Below are positions 17,060 through 25,371 of a stretch of 64,000 nucleotides of DNA, piece after piece. The DNA comes from Brevibacillus panacihumi (GTDB lineage Bacteria > Bacillota > Bacilli > Brevibacillales > Brevibacillaceae), in NCBI RefSeq assembly GCF_003710985.1, contig NZ_RHHT01000074.1:1-64000 (forward strand), read 5' to 3'. How positions within the stretch are numbered: the stretch's first letter is position 1; every line of letters starts with the position of its first letter. Below the pieces are notes generated by a model. The model saw nothing but the letters and a program-made list of their open reading frames with translations, searched no databases and was not told the DNA's origin. The translations under genes and the position numbers were made by a program.

Positions 17060-18124
17060 TTAGTCTTGATTTGCTGCTTTCATTTTCTGCAAGATCGCGT
17101 CTCGGTCAAAGTTGTAGCGTTCATGCGCAAGGTGTGGACGGAGATTTGTCTTCTCCATGACTTGCCGATTCGCCAGGTATTTCGGATATTCCCCATATAC
17201 GAGCACATCTACAACCCCCAAGGCTGTTTTGGATCGGACTTCCACAGCCGCCTCCTCCGAGTACCAAGCGGAGTGTGGCGTCAAGACGACATTGTTCATG
17301 GAAAGGAAAGGGTGATTGGATGCAATCGGTTCTTGATCCACCACATCCAGCCCGGCTCCCGCGACAATTCCAGCTTTCAATGCTTCAATGAATGCCGCTT
17401 CATCTATCACGGGACCTCGTGAAGTATTGATGATCGATACTCCTTTTTTCATTAGTTGAAATTGTTCTTTTCCAATCATCCCCTTTGTGGAGGGGAGAAG
17501 GGGGGCATGAACAGAGATAAAGTCTGATTTTCGGCAAAGTTCATTCAAAGATACCAAAGCGACATTTCGATTTTTCGCCACCTCCTCGGGAATATACGGG
17601 TCGTAAGCGATTACTTTTAGCCCTAAAGGCACGACCTTTTCCGCCAATCTTTGTGCTATATTTCCAAATCCGACCAAGCCCAGCGTTAAGCCAGTCAGTC
17701 GGAAAATGGGCTGAAGGGGTTTGAAATCCCACTTTCCTTGTTTGACATCCTGGTTCGCGAATGTGATTTTACGCGCTACATCCATGAGCAGCGCCAAAGC
17801 ATGGTTGGATACTTCATCGATTCCATAATCGGGCGCATTCGCAACACAAATTCCCTTTTCAGTAGCTGCATCCAGGTCAATGGTGTTTAATCCAATCCCG
17901 TAACGAGTAATGACTTTGCATTTCTCTAAAGATTCAATTACTTTTCGTGTGATGGGGGCATACTGATTAATAATCGCATCGGCCCCTTGGCAAGCTTTGA
18001 TGACTTCTTCTTCTGTGCGGCATTGAAAAGCTGCCATTTCTACGTCTGGATGCTGCAAGACCTGCTCTTCATAACGAAGATCCGCAAATTCCCAATCTGT
18101 GATCACGACTTTATATGTAGCCAT
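17060..18124 (-). CDS. D-isomer-specific 2-hydroxyacid dehydrogenase (C-terminal binding protein-like)
   Basis: A 354-residue NAD-dependent dehydrogenase. Nucleotide motif GLVGFGNIAQ lies near residue 150. The catalytic residues of the family are visible: Arg in INTSRGPVIDE, Glu in GLDVVDQEP, His in LTPHSAWYSEEAA. AAAGGAGAT supports ATG 18124. The position inside a TRAP operon suggests it acts on the transported 2-hydroxyacid or 2-ketoacid. Close relatives include phosphoglycerate, glyoxylate and CtBP-like dehydrogenases; the substrate is not identifiable from motifs. Confidence 0.9.
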   Translation of the reverse strand: MATYKVVITDWEFADLRYEEQVLQHPDVEMAAFQCRTEEEVIKACQGADAIINQYAPITRKVIESLEKCKVITRYGIGLNTIDLDAATEKGICVANAPDYGIDEVSNHALALLMDVARKITFANQDVKQGKWDFKPLQPIFRLTGLTLGLVGFGNIAQRLAEKVVPLGLKVIAYDPYIPEEVAKNRNVALVSLNELCRKSDFISVHAPLLPSTKGMIGKEQFQLMKKGVSIINTSRGPVIDEAAFIEALKAGIVAGAGLDVVDQEPIASNHPFLSMNNVVLTPHSAWYSEEAAVEVRSKTALGVVDVLVYGEYPKYLANRQVMEKTNLRPHLAHERYNFDRDAILQKMKAANQD

Positions 18125-18145
18125 TTTTTATCTCCTTTTGATTGA

Positions 18146-19426
18146 TTAGCGACTTAAAAACGCAATCGGTGCTGTAATGATGGCTGGGAACAGAATTAAT
18201 ACCAAGAGAATAATCAGGTGGACGATTAAGTATGGCCATACCCCTTTCATAATTCCCTGCATATCTGTTTTTCCTACGCTGCAAGCCACATTCAAGACCG
18301 TTCCCACCGGAGGAGTCAACAATCCAATGCAGTTCGTGAAGATAAACAAAATGCCGAAATAGACAGGATCGATTCCAGCTTGCAGAACGATCGGCATTAA
18401 TACAGGAGTGAGGATTAAAAGCGTCGGTGTTAAATCCATCGCGGTACCGATGAGAAGCACTAACGCCATAATGACCAAAAGCAGCAGGGTCGGATGCTCC
18501 ATGAAAGGACTAAGCAGATTCACGAGATCTGCTGGAATATTGGCAATCGTGATGAGCCAAGCGGACACCATTGCCGCAGCGGCTAGAAACATAACGGTGC
18601 TCGTGGTTTTCGCCGATGTAACCAGCACCTCTACTAAAGCCGATATGGTCAACTCCCTGTAGATGACAAAACCTACGAACAGGGCATAGAAAACAGCAAC
18701 AACGGCGGCTTCAGTCGGAGTGAAAATACCACCTCGCATCCCGACGATAATAATCACAGGCAACAGAAGCGCCCAAAAAGCTTGCAGGGTTGTCTTCAAG
18801 ATCTCCTTCATTGATTTTCGAGGCAGAACTTCTACCTTGGTCTTTCTGCTGAGTATCCACCAGGCGATCGCGATCCCCACGCCCATCAACAATCCGGGTA
18901 CTATACCACCCATAAATAATTTGGTAATGGAAACGTTTGCCGTTACGCCAAATATAATCATCGGGATGCTAGGGGGAATGACAGGTGCGATAATGCCGCT
19001 GCCTGCTATGAGACCGCTGGCAGAATTTTTATTGTAGCCCGCTTTTACCATCATCGGGATCAAAATGGCGCCCAATGCGGCGGTATCCGCGACAGCCGAA
19101 CCGGAAAGGCCTGCAAATAAAACGCTGCCAATAACGGCTACATATCCCAGTCCTCCGCGAAGATGCCCGACGAGTGCCAATGCGAAGGCGACAATTCGAT
19201 TGGAGATACCGCCTCGATTCATCAATTCTCCAGCCAAAATGAAGAAGGGGATGGCCATCAGCGGAAAGTTATCTCCACCGCTGATCAGGTTTTGGGCAAT
19301 AATCTGCGTATCAAAAACATCGAGATAGAACATCAAGGCGATTCCGCTAAGCAGGAGAGCGTAGGCAATCGGCACACCAATCGCCATCGCTGCGAGCAGG
19401 GAGCCAACGAAAATGGTTAAGGTCAT
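18146..19426 (-). CDS. dctM: TRAP transporter large permease (DctM family)
   Basis: A 426-residue membrane protein with about 12 hydrophobic segments and DctM signatures: FPLMAIPFFILAGELMNRGG, GLSGSAVADTAALGAILIP, APVIPPSIPMIIFG and the C-terminal NCIGLLTPPVGTVLNV. It forms the sodium-coupled permease with DctQ. Its start overlaps the dctQ stop by 4 nt (ATGA), so translation is coupled. Length is typical for the family. Confidence 0.95.
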   Translation of the reverse strand: MTLTIFVGSLLAAMAIGVPIAYALLLSGIALMFYLDVFDTQIIAQNLISGGDNFPLMAIPFFILAGELMNRGGISNRIVAFALALVGHLRGGLGYVAVIGSVLFAGLSGSAVADTAALGAILIPMMVKAGYNKNSASGLIAGSGIIAPVIPPSIPMIIFGVTANVSITKLFMGGIVPGLLMGVGIAIAWWILSRKTKVEVLPRKSMKEILKTTLQAFWALLLPVIIIVGMRGGIFTPTEAAVVAVFYALFVGFVIYRELTISALVEVLVTSAKTTSTVMFLAAAAMVSAWLITIANIPADLVNLLSPFMEHPTLLLLVIMALVLLIGTAMDLTPTLLILTPVLMPIVLQAGIDPVYFGILFIFTNCIGLLTPPVGTVLNVACSVGKTDMQGIMKGVWPYLIVHLIILLVLILFPAIITAPIAFLSR

Positions 19427-19959
19427 TTCCCCTCCTCCTTCGGTAACGGTTCTGTCATCTCCTCAGAATCTATCGTCATGATTAAACTGTCGGTTTCTTT
19501 TTTTACGATCACTTTATACAGATTTCTGAAAATGACCATTCCCATCCCGATACTTGCGATGATGCCAATGCCATAAAAATAGGAGTAGGGCAAGCCTGTT
19601 GCAGGTGCGACTGAATCGACGCTGAGCAGGGTTAATTTCCAGCTTCCGTTCAATAGCAGGATCAGACTGTACAGGATTAATAGGTTACAAATGACATAGA
19701 GAATTTTTTTGAATTTTGGGGATGCTTTCTTTACGAACATATCGACACCCAAATGCTCATTGTCTTTCAACCCGAGAATGGCTCCCAAAAAGATCATCCA
19801 TACAAACAGGAACCTCGCCATTTCTTCGGACCAAGTAATTCCGGAGTTGAACATATAACGCAACACAACATTTCCAAATACGAGGATACACATCAACGCC
19901 AGGAGAAGGGATATCAATAGAACGGATAGTCGATTCACGAAATGAATGAATTTCTGCAT
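19423..19959 (-). CDS. dctQ: TRAP transporter small permease (DctQ family)
   Basis: A 178-residue four-helix membrane protein with the DctQ motif WSEEMARFLFVWMIFLGA near residue 45. ATG 19959 follows GAGGAG at normal spacing; an in-frame extension to 20028 has no ribosome site. It is the first gene of the six-gene operon. The upstream region contains two TGGTCAGACCA dyads (20053 and 20110), which should place the operon under GntR control. The charged C-terminal tail is longer than in many DctQ proteins. Confidence 0.9.
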   Translation of the reverse strand: MQKFIHFVNRLSVLLISLLLALMCILVFGNVVLRYMFNSGITWSEEMARFLFVWMIFLGAILGLKDNEHLGVDMFVKKASPKFKKILYVICNLLILYSLILLLNGSWKLTLLSVDSVAPATGLPYSYFYGIGIIASIGMGMVIFRNLYKVIVKKETDSLIMTIDSEEMTEPLPKEEGK

Positions 19960-20052
19960 GACAGCACTCCTCACTATTTTGGGATCAGGACAAAGAGTAA
20001 GCGATTTCAAAATACGAAATGAATGCAATTCTCCTTTCTTAGTATATTCTTA

Positions 20053-20120
20053 TGGTCAGACCAATTCGTAGAAACAACATCGAACCTATCTTATCTAGTT
20101 AATTAATGATGGTCAGACCA
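20053..20120. promoter_or_regulatory. Two GntR-type operators upstream of the TRAP operon
   Basis: Identical dyads TGGTCAGACCA at 20053-20063 and 20110-20120, 57 bp apart (about five to five and a half helical turns), lie between dctQ and the first GntR gene. TGGTCNGACCA-type dyads fit FadR-subfamily GntR regulators, one of which is encoded at 21082. The rest of 19960-20319 is AT-rich with no open frame of note. Confidence 0.75.
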
Positions 20121-20319
20121 ATGTGAAGAAAAAAACTACTAAATTTGATAGAGTCAGTATATGGTAGAGTTTTTCATTAGTCAATACCTTTAGATATTTC
20201 TAACAATTTTAGTCTGCCTCAAAACAGCATGCTTCCATTCAAGCATTCCGGGTCGTTTCGTTAGTCATTTTCTTTTTTATTTGATAAAATTTATTTAGCC
20301 ATTTTCGGGAGGAGAATCC

Positions 20320-20943
20320 ATGGTGAAGAACACCAATAAGCATATTAAATCCATTCCTAGAATGTTTGAGCAGGTTACGCAACAAATCATCGATCATATC
20401 GACAGCACCCCGTTGGAACCCGGACAAAAACTGCCAACGGAAAGACAGCTTAGTGAACTATTGCAAGTAAGCCGTTCTTCAGTACGGGAAGGTATCAAGG
20501 TCTTGGAGCTATTGCGCTTTCTCGACTCCAAACAAGGGGAAGGGACCTTTGTCGCCAGCTCGCCGCCTTATATGATTCCGAGTCGTGTAATCAACAAAAC
20601 AATTCCCATGCCAGAGCTGGAGCATTATTTTGAGGTTGCTCTCATGTGTGCAAAAACGATCATCCTTTCTTTTCTGAAATCAGAGGAACCCTTGCCGGAT
20701 CAACAGGAACGTGATTCGTTTTGGGAAAACTTTTATCAGGTGGTTTCCTCATTCGGAAAAAGGCTTCCAAACCCTTATTTTCATTCTCTTTGGGAAGAAT
20801 CCTATCAACTCTTGACGGCAAATCAATACTTTGAAAGGAAACAACAGCCTTTTGAGTGGAGTGAGCTGGATACAGCAATTCAAAAAAGAGATTTACAAAA
20901 AATTTTTTATTTGCTAGATTTAGTGGGAATCAGTGGATCATAA
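20320..20943 (+). CDS. GntR-family transcriptional regulator (divergent from the TRAP operon)
   Basis: A 207-residue regulator. The N-terminal winged helix (about residues 12-80) has the GntR pattern: PGQKLPTERQLSELLQVSRS, VREGIKVLELLRFLDSKQGEGTFV. The C-terminal part (about 95-207) is helical but short and lacks the clear His/Asp metal residues of a full FCD domain, so it may be a degenerate effector domain. GGGAGGAG supports ATG 20320. It is divergent from dctQ and shares the operator-rich intergenic region. It may act jointly with, or antagonise, the second GntR protein. Confidence 0.85.
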   Translation: MVKNTNKHIKSIPRMFEQVTQQIIDHIDSTPLEPGQKLPTERQLSELLQVSRSSVREGIKVLELLRFLDSKQGEGTFVASSPPYMIPSRVINKTIPMPELEHYFEVALMCAKTIILSFLKSEEPLPDQQERDSFWENFYQVVSSFGKRLPNPYFHSLWEESYQLLTANQYFERKQQPFEWSELDTAIQKRDLQKIFYLLDLVGISGS

Positions 20944-20978
20944 TCGTATCTGATAGATGTTTTTTCTCAGACCTAAAT

Positions 20979-21056
20979 TGGTCTAACCATAAGAAAACCA
21001 TACGACTAAACACTTTTAATAATAGATATACTTTGACTTGAACATTGGTCAGACCA
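20979..21056. promoter_or_regulatory. Two GntR-type operators upstream of the second regulator
   Basis: TGGTCTAACCA (20979-20989, one half-site change) and TGGTCAGACCA (21046-21056) lie between the two GntR genes. The second sits 25 nt before ATG 21082, close to the ribosome site, suggesting autoregulation. Confidence 0.7.
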
Positions 21057-21081
21057 CCATATTTGTAAAGGAGTTGATTCT

Positions 21082-21801
21082 ATGGCTTTAAAGCCAATCA
21101 AAAAGAAACGATTATTTGAAGAGATTATATTTGCTATTGAACAATATATTCAGGAAGAAAATATCCAACCTGGAGGAAGACTCCCGTCAGAAAATGAATT
21201 GTCTTCTATTTTTAATGTAAGTAAAACCGCTGTAAGAGAAGCGATGAGCGTCTTGAGTGCCAACGGAATTATTGAAACCCGTCCAGGATCAGGAATTTTT
21301 CTAAAAGATATCCATGGCGATTCGATCATCCTGCGTGTTACTTCCAACTTGATGGAAAAAAGAGAGCTAAACGAAGTCCTTGAATTTCGGCGAGGATTTG
21401 AAGTAGAGGCAGCAGGTTTGGCTGCTGAAAAAGGGACGAAAAAGGATCTATTAAAAATCAAGGAGTGCAATGAGGATCTATTGAAAGCGGTCCAAAATGG
21501 CTCCACTGGACTGGAAGAGGATTATTTGTTCCATTACTCGATTATTTTAGCTTCACAGAACTCAATCTATATAGACTTTTTCAAAGCCGTTTCAACAAAA
21601 ATCAAAGAAGTCATTCGAATTAGCAAAATGCATTCCATGAAAGAACCGAACCGCTTTATGCAAGCCTATGATGAGCATCAGACGATTTTGGAAGCCATCT
21701 TGCAGAGAGATTCGGAAGCTGCCTCGAAAAGCATGAGGGAGCATTTGCTTTGGAATGAGAGAAAAATATGGGAAATTTTTGAATCAACGAAAAACGCATA
21801 A
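21082..21801 (+). CDS. FadR/FCD-type GntR transcriptional regulator
   Basis: A 239-residue regulator with an N-terminal winged HTH (about 8-75; PGGRLPSENELSSIFNVSKT then VREAMSVLSANGIIETRPGSG) and a C-terminal FCD domain (about 95-230; EFRRGFEVEAAGLAAEKG, DYLFHYSIILAS, AYDEHQTILEAIL, SMREHLLWNE). The conserved Asp/His set of FCD domains is present, which usually binds a metal and a carboxylate ligand. AAAGGAG precedes ATG 21082. It is the best candidate for the protein that binds the five TGGTCWGACCA-like dyads and senses the TRAP substrate. Confidence 0.9.
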   Translation: MALKPIKKKRLFEEIIFAIEQYIQEENIQPGGRLPSENELSSIFNVSKTAVREAMSVLSANGIIETRPGSGIFLKDIHGDSIILRVTSNLMEKRELNEVLEFRRGFEVEAAGLAAEKGTKKDLLKIKECNEDLLKAVQNGSTGLEEDYLFHYSIILASQNSIYIDFFKAVSTKIKEVIRISKMHSMKEPNRFMQAYDEHQTILEAILQRDSEAASKSMREHLLWNERKIWEIFESTKNA

Positions 21802-21830
21802 TGCAGCTTGCTTCGCATATCAAATACGTG

Positions 21831-21863
21831 AAAACGCTTGGTTTCCCGAGCGTTTTGTTTTTT
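21831..21863 (+). terminator. Rho-independent terminator of the GntR gene
   Basis: Stem AAAACGCT/AGCGTTTT with a 10-nt loop and a long T-rich run, 30 nt after the stop. Confidence 0.85.
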
Positions 21864-21894
21864 TATGAGGCTAAATATAAGGTTCGTTTGAGAA

Positions 21895-22137
21895 AATCGC
21901 TGCTCAACTGCCGGCTGAAATTGAGTGGAGTGATCAGACGGTTCGCACCTTTTTGAACAGGCTGCTGAAAAAAAGGCGATCAGATTTGAGAAGGCGGGAA
22001 GAAGCTACCTGTACTACCCTGCGGTTTCGGAAACAGAATGCATCAAAGCGGAAAGCAGATCCTTTTTATCCAGAGTGTTTGGCGGAGCGGCAAAGCTGAT
22101 GGTAACCAATCTCAAAATCTTTTATCGTAGCCTATGA
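21895..22137 (+). pseudogene. BlaI/MecI-type repressor remnant
   Basis: Translation in two frames gives the BlaI core: AAQLPAEIEWSDQTVRTFLN, then RLLKK, a one-base loss in the run of seven A at 21968-21974, then AIRFEKAGRSYLYYPAVSET and AESRSFLSRVFGG. The N-terminal quarter and the normal C-terminal helices are missing. BlaI repressors control beta-lactamase or M56-peptidase genes. The fragment is joined directly to another remnant at 22106. Confidence 0.75.
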
Positions 22138-22489
22138 AAGGACCAACCAGACAGGAGACAAGAAACAAAGCTTCTATGTTGATCAAAGGAAAGACACCAG
22201 CATCTATGAAGAGATCAGGAAGACGGGCACCTATCGTTACGAGATCCTCAGACCTGACTATAACATCGTCAAAACAACTCCTTTGCAAATAGAGGGGAAG
22301 GAAGTATTCAAAACGGCCAAATATAAAAGAGATGGACGATTTAGCTCGCCAGATGAGGATGACAATATCAGTTATTTTTGGGTAGAGAACGATCTCTGCT
22401 ACAAGGTGACGTTTTTAGAAGACATTCCGCAGCAGCAAGAGATTGTCGGGGAATTGATAAAAGCAAAGCCGATCGAACAGATGCCTTGA
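22106..22489 (+). pseudogene. C-terminal fragment of an unknown, probably secreted protein
   Basis: An open frame of 127 codons without a proper start, overlapping the end of the BlaI remnant in another frame. It includes SFYVDQRKDTSIYEEIRKTG and YFWVENDLCYKVTFLEDI. The pattern resembles the C-terminal extracytoplasmic domain of anti-sigma or BlaR/M56-associated proteins, but I cannot name the family. The junction with blaI sequence suggests a deletion that fused two genes. Confidence 0.5.
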
Positions 22490-22510
22490 ACACGTGGATG
22501 TCTATACAGG

Positions 22511-22535
22511 AAACGGCAGAAACGCCGTTTTTTTG
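22511..22535 (+). terminator. Rho-independent terminator
   Basis: Stem AAACGGC/GCCGTTT followed by a T-run, 22 nt after the fragment's stop. Confidence 0.8.
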
Positions 22536-22595
22536 TATACATTTGTAAGGCTTAGTGAGAAGATTTACAGAGGATGGAAAACGAGGAGGATGATG

Positions 22596-22947
22596 ATGAA
22601 GATAGCAAAACGGTGTTCCTATAGCCGTCGTGAGCAACAACGAAATCCTGATAGAGGATGTCCAGTCAGCATTGGATCTTATGGCAACGGTACATTATGA
22701 GGCTGACTGCGATCGGATCATCATAAACAAATCCCTGATCAGCGAGCGCTTCTTCGATTTGAAAACACGTCTGGCAGGCGAGATCCTTCAGAAGTTCATC
22801 AATTATCGCGTGAAGCTTGCCATTGTCGGAGACTTCTCTGTGTATTCCAGTCAAAGCCTAAAGGATTTCATCTATGAGTCGAATAAAGGCAACGCGATTT
22901 TTTTCTTGCCGACGGAACAACAAGCCATTGAGAAGTTAAGCTTATAG
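22596..22947 (+). pseudogene. DUF4180-domain protein with a one-base frameshift
   Basis: Reading from ATG 22596 (MKIAK), placed 7 nt after GAGGAG, the frame breaks at a run of four A near 22612. With one extra A it continues GVPIAVVSNNEILIEDVQSA and on through AGEILQKFINYRVKLAIVGD to the stop, a normal-length DUF4180 protein of about 118 residues. Alternatively, translation could start at GTG 22630, giving 105 residues, but that codon lacks a ribosome site. The domain has no assigned activity. The gene may be intact if the missing base is a sequencing error. Confidence 0.7.
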
Positions 22948-22972
22948 CATCAACGCCTGCCTATATGACAGA

Positions 22973-23045
22973 CCAGCCCCCAAGCTGCGGCTTTCAGGAG
23001 ACCTAAGTCTACGGTCCCTTCAAGGCTATGCAGATTGGGGGCTGG
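22973..23045. ncRNA. Unassigned long structured hairpin
   Basis: Arms CCAGCCCCCAAGCTGC (22973-22988) and GCAGATTGGGGGCTGG (23030-23045) pair at 15 of 16 positions around a 41-nt interior with a possible inner helix (GAGACC with GGTCCC). No T-run follows, so it is not a standard terminator. It matches no riboswitch class I can recall. It lies 285 nt before the exported amidohydrolase gene but upstream of that gene's predicted promoter. Confidence 0.45.
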
Positions 23046-23133
23046 ATTCTAGGCCAATACGTGTACAGGATGCAGATAGAGGCCGTTTGTTATCCTACAA
23101 AGGATACAACTTTCTAAAAATTGAAAAAATATA

Positions 23134-23163
23134 TTGACTCATGGATTCTTCGTTCCATACAAT
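23134..23163 (+). promoter_or_regulatory. Sigma-A promoter of the amidohydrolase gene
   Basis: TTGACT (23134-23139), an 18-nt spacer and TACAAT (23158-23163). The predicted leader is about 170 nt long. Confidence 0.6.
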
Positions 23164-23168
23164 GTATA

Positions 23169-23192
23169 CACAACACATAATGCACAACACAT
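23169..23192 (+). repeat. Direct repeat CACAACACAT x2
   Basis: The 10-bp unit occurs at 23169-23178 and 23183-23192 (14-bp period), just after the -10 box. It could be a regulator site or chance AT/AC-rich sequence. Confidence 0.4.
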
Positions 23193-23340
23193 CATACAGA
23201 ACTTGATGGCATCCCAACTCTCCGTACAACGAGGTGGTGATTTTCGGGTTCAATGAAATCGTGCAGGGAAATGGGGGGACTGAGCTTTTCCAAAGGAAGC
23301 GAGTAGAGAGGTAAAATCCAAGAGAAAGGGTTTGATTGCG

Positions 23341-25311
23341 ATGAGAGTATGTTCATTCCTCTTATTCATCGTTTTGCTGATGAGCTCGGTATTTACCGGA
23401 AGTGCGCTGGCAAAAGATAAGGCCAAGCAAGCGGCTGATTTGATCTTTGAAAATGGTAGCGTTTACACGGTTGACAAGGATCGCAGCATAGCTGAAGCGG
23501 TTGCGGTCAAGGATGGCAAGATTCTCTACGTCGGTGACAGCAAAGGAGCCGCCGCTTTCAAAGGTTCCAACACCAGAGTGATTGATCTGAAGGGAAAAAT
23601 GCTTTTGCCCGGATTTATCGACAGCCATGCCCATGCTTACCTGATGGCGGAAAGTCTTTTTTGGTTGGATATTACGAATTATTCGACCTTGGATGAATAC
23701 AAACAGGCCATCAAGGATTACCTGAAGGAGCATCCCGATAGTAAGCAACTGCGTGGCGTAGGCTGGAAACGAGATTTGATCGAATCCAGCGGGCTCGCTC
23801 CTAATGAATGGCTCGACCAGGTTGTCCCTGATATACCTGCTGTCTTTATCTCGAGCAGCCATCACGATTTATGGGTGAACTCAAAGGCCCTTGCGAATGC
23901 AGGGATAGACAAAAACACCCCTGATCCAAAAGGAGGAATGATTGAACGCGATCCGAAAACAGGAGAGCCGACAGGAATTTTACAAGAATTTTCCGCCCAT
24001 AACCTTGTGATTAACGCTCTTCCCCAATCGGACTTTACGGTGCAGGAATATAAAGAGACGATTTTGGCGTGGCAGGAATTTTCAGCTAAAAATGGTGTTA
24101 CCGGCGTATTCGTGCCTATTCACTACCCAACCGAAAACCTGTTGAAAGCATTTGAAGAAATGGACAATGCAGGCAAATTGACTATGCGATACGATTTAGC
24201 ATTGTGGGCTGATGAAAATAGAGGGACAGAGCAGATCAGTATGTTTAAGGAACTGCGCGACAAATATCAAGGAGAGCTTTACAAGGTAGATTCCGTTAAA
24301 ATATTTGCGGACGGTGTCGGCGACGATCTGTTGGTTTGGGATCAGGATGTATTAGAGGAAACTGTGGCTGCCTTAGATAAAGAAGGGTTCCGCGTCTATG
24401 TCCATGCGATTGGCATTCAAGGATTTTACCCTAGTGGCAATGCTTTAGACGCTTTTGAATATGCTGTTAAAGTAAATGGAAGAAGAGATTCCCGGCATGC
24501 CATTACTCATATAAGCTGGGTTCGGGAAGATGATGTTGCCCGGTTTAAGGATCTGGGAGTAATTCCTGTTCCACAGCCTGCCTGGTTTGCCAGCAGGAAG
24601 AGTGATTATGATTTAAGTGAGGAAAATTTGAAGGATCTTCGTCGGATGAACAGCTATTTTGAAGCTGGAATACCGGTTGCTTCATCAAGTGATTATCCTT
24701 CAACAGCTCAATTTCTTAGCGACTTCATACCTTTTACAGGGCTCGAGGTAGGGGTAACCAGATTAGATCGGGACAAAGCCGTCGAAGCCGATCTGGACAA
24801 GGCAGCATGGCCGAAGGAAAGAGCTTCTCTCGAGGATATGATTGCCAGCTATACAATCAACGGAGCCCATTTGATTTTCGCGGAGGATGAAAGAGGTTCT
24901 ATAGAGGTAGGCAAAAAAGCGGACCTGGTGGTTGTGGATAAAAATCTTTTCGAGCTTCCCGTAACGGAGATTAATCAAGCGAAGGTCTTGTTGACTTTGT
25001 TTGAGGGCAAGGAAGTATTCCGTGATCTTACGTTTATTGACGTATCCTATCTGCAAACACTTGTCGAGCAATTCGAAAAGGCTGGGGAATTTTCCAACCA
25101 TGGGGCGGCCCGTTCCTTGCAAGCCCATTTGGACACAGCGGCCCGTTTTGAACAACAGGTGGCATCCGAACAGGTTGTGAAGCACATGCAAAGCTTTAAC
25201 CAGTTGCTCGATGATCATAAAAAGGCGGGGGCAGTATCCGAGGATGCGTATCAATCCCTGAAAACCCATGCTGAAGCTTTGCTGAAGAAGTGGCAGGAGA
25301 ACATGAAGTAA
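23341..25311 (+). CDS. Exported YtcJ-like amidohydrolase (Amidohydro_3)
   Basis: A 656-residue metal-dependent hydrolase with an N-terminal signal peptide (hydrophobic about 5-22, cleavage near SALA-KD). The metal site begins at DSHAH (94-98); later ligand regions are VYVHAIG, HAITHISW and ASSSDYPS. The C-terminal composite beta domain closes with GSIEVGKKADLVVVDKN, and a helical tail of about 90 residues follows that is not part of the enzyme core. Start is either ATG 23341 or TTG 23332; AAAGG at 23324 allows both. YtcJ-like enzymes hydrolyse cyclic amides or N-acyl compounds. Export is unusual for the family and the substrate is unknown. Confidence 0.85.
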   Translation: MRVCSFLLFIVLLMSSVFTGSALAKDKAKQAADLIFENGSVYTVDKDRSIAEAVAVKDGKILYVGDSKGAAAFKGSNTRVIDLKGKMLLPGFIDSHAHAYLMAESLFWLDITNYSTLDEYKQAIKDYLKEHPDSKQLRGVGWKRDLIESSGLAPNEWLDQVVPDIPAVFISSSHHDLWVNSKALANAGIDKNTPDPKGGMIERDPKTGEPTGILQEFSAHNLVINALPQSDFTVQEYKETILAWQEFSAKNGVTGVFVPIHYPTENLLKAFEEMDNAGKLTMRYDLALWADENRGTEQISMFKELRDKYQGELYKVDSVKIFADGVGDDLLVWDQDVLEETVAALDKEGFRVYVHAIGIQGFYPSGNALDAFEYAVKVNGRRDSRHAITHISWVREDDVARFKDLGVIPVPQPAWFASRKSDYDLSEENLKDLRRMNSYFEAGIPVASSSDYPSTAQFLSDFIPFTGLEVGVTRLDRDKAVEADLDKAAWPKERASLEDMIASYTINGAHLIFAEDERGSIEVGKKADLVVVDKNLFELPVTEINQAKVLLTLFEGKEVFRDLTFIDVSYLQTLVEQFEKAGEFSNHGAARSLQAHLDTAARFEQQVASEQVVKHMQSFNQLLDDHKKAGAVSEDAYQSLKTHAEALLKKWQENMK

Positions 25312-25320
25312 AACGAAAAG

Positions 25321-25359
25321 ATCCCCCCTCTATTCTTCTTAAAAAGATAAAGGGGGGAC
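25321..25359. terminator. Terminator between convergent genes
   Basis: A long stem, TCCCCCCTCTAT with ATAAAGGGGGGA, encloses a 13-nt loop between the amidohydrolase and the minus-strand ECF transporter gene. Confidence 0.65.
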
Positions 25360-25371
25360 TTGTCCCGCGGA

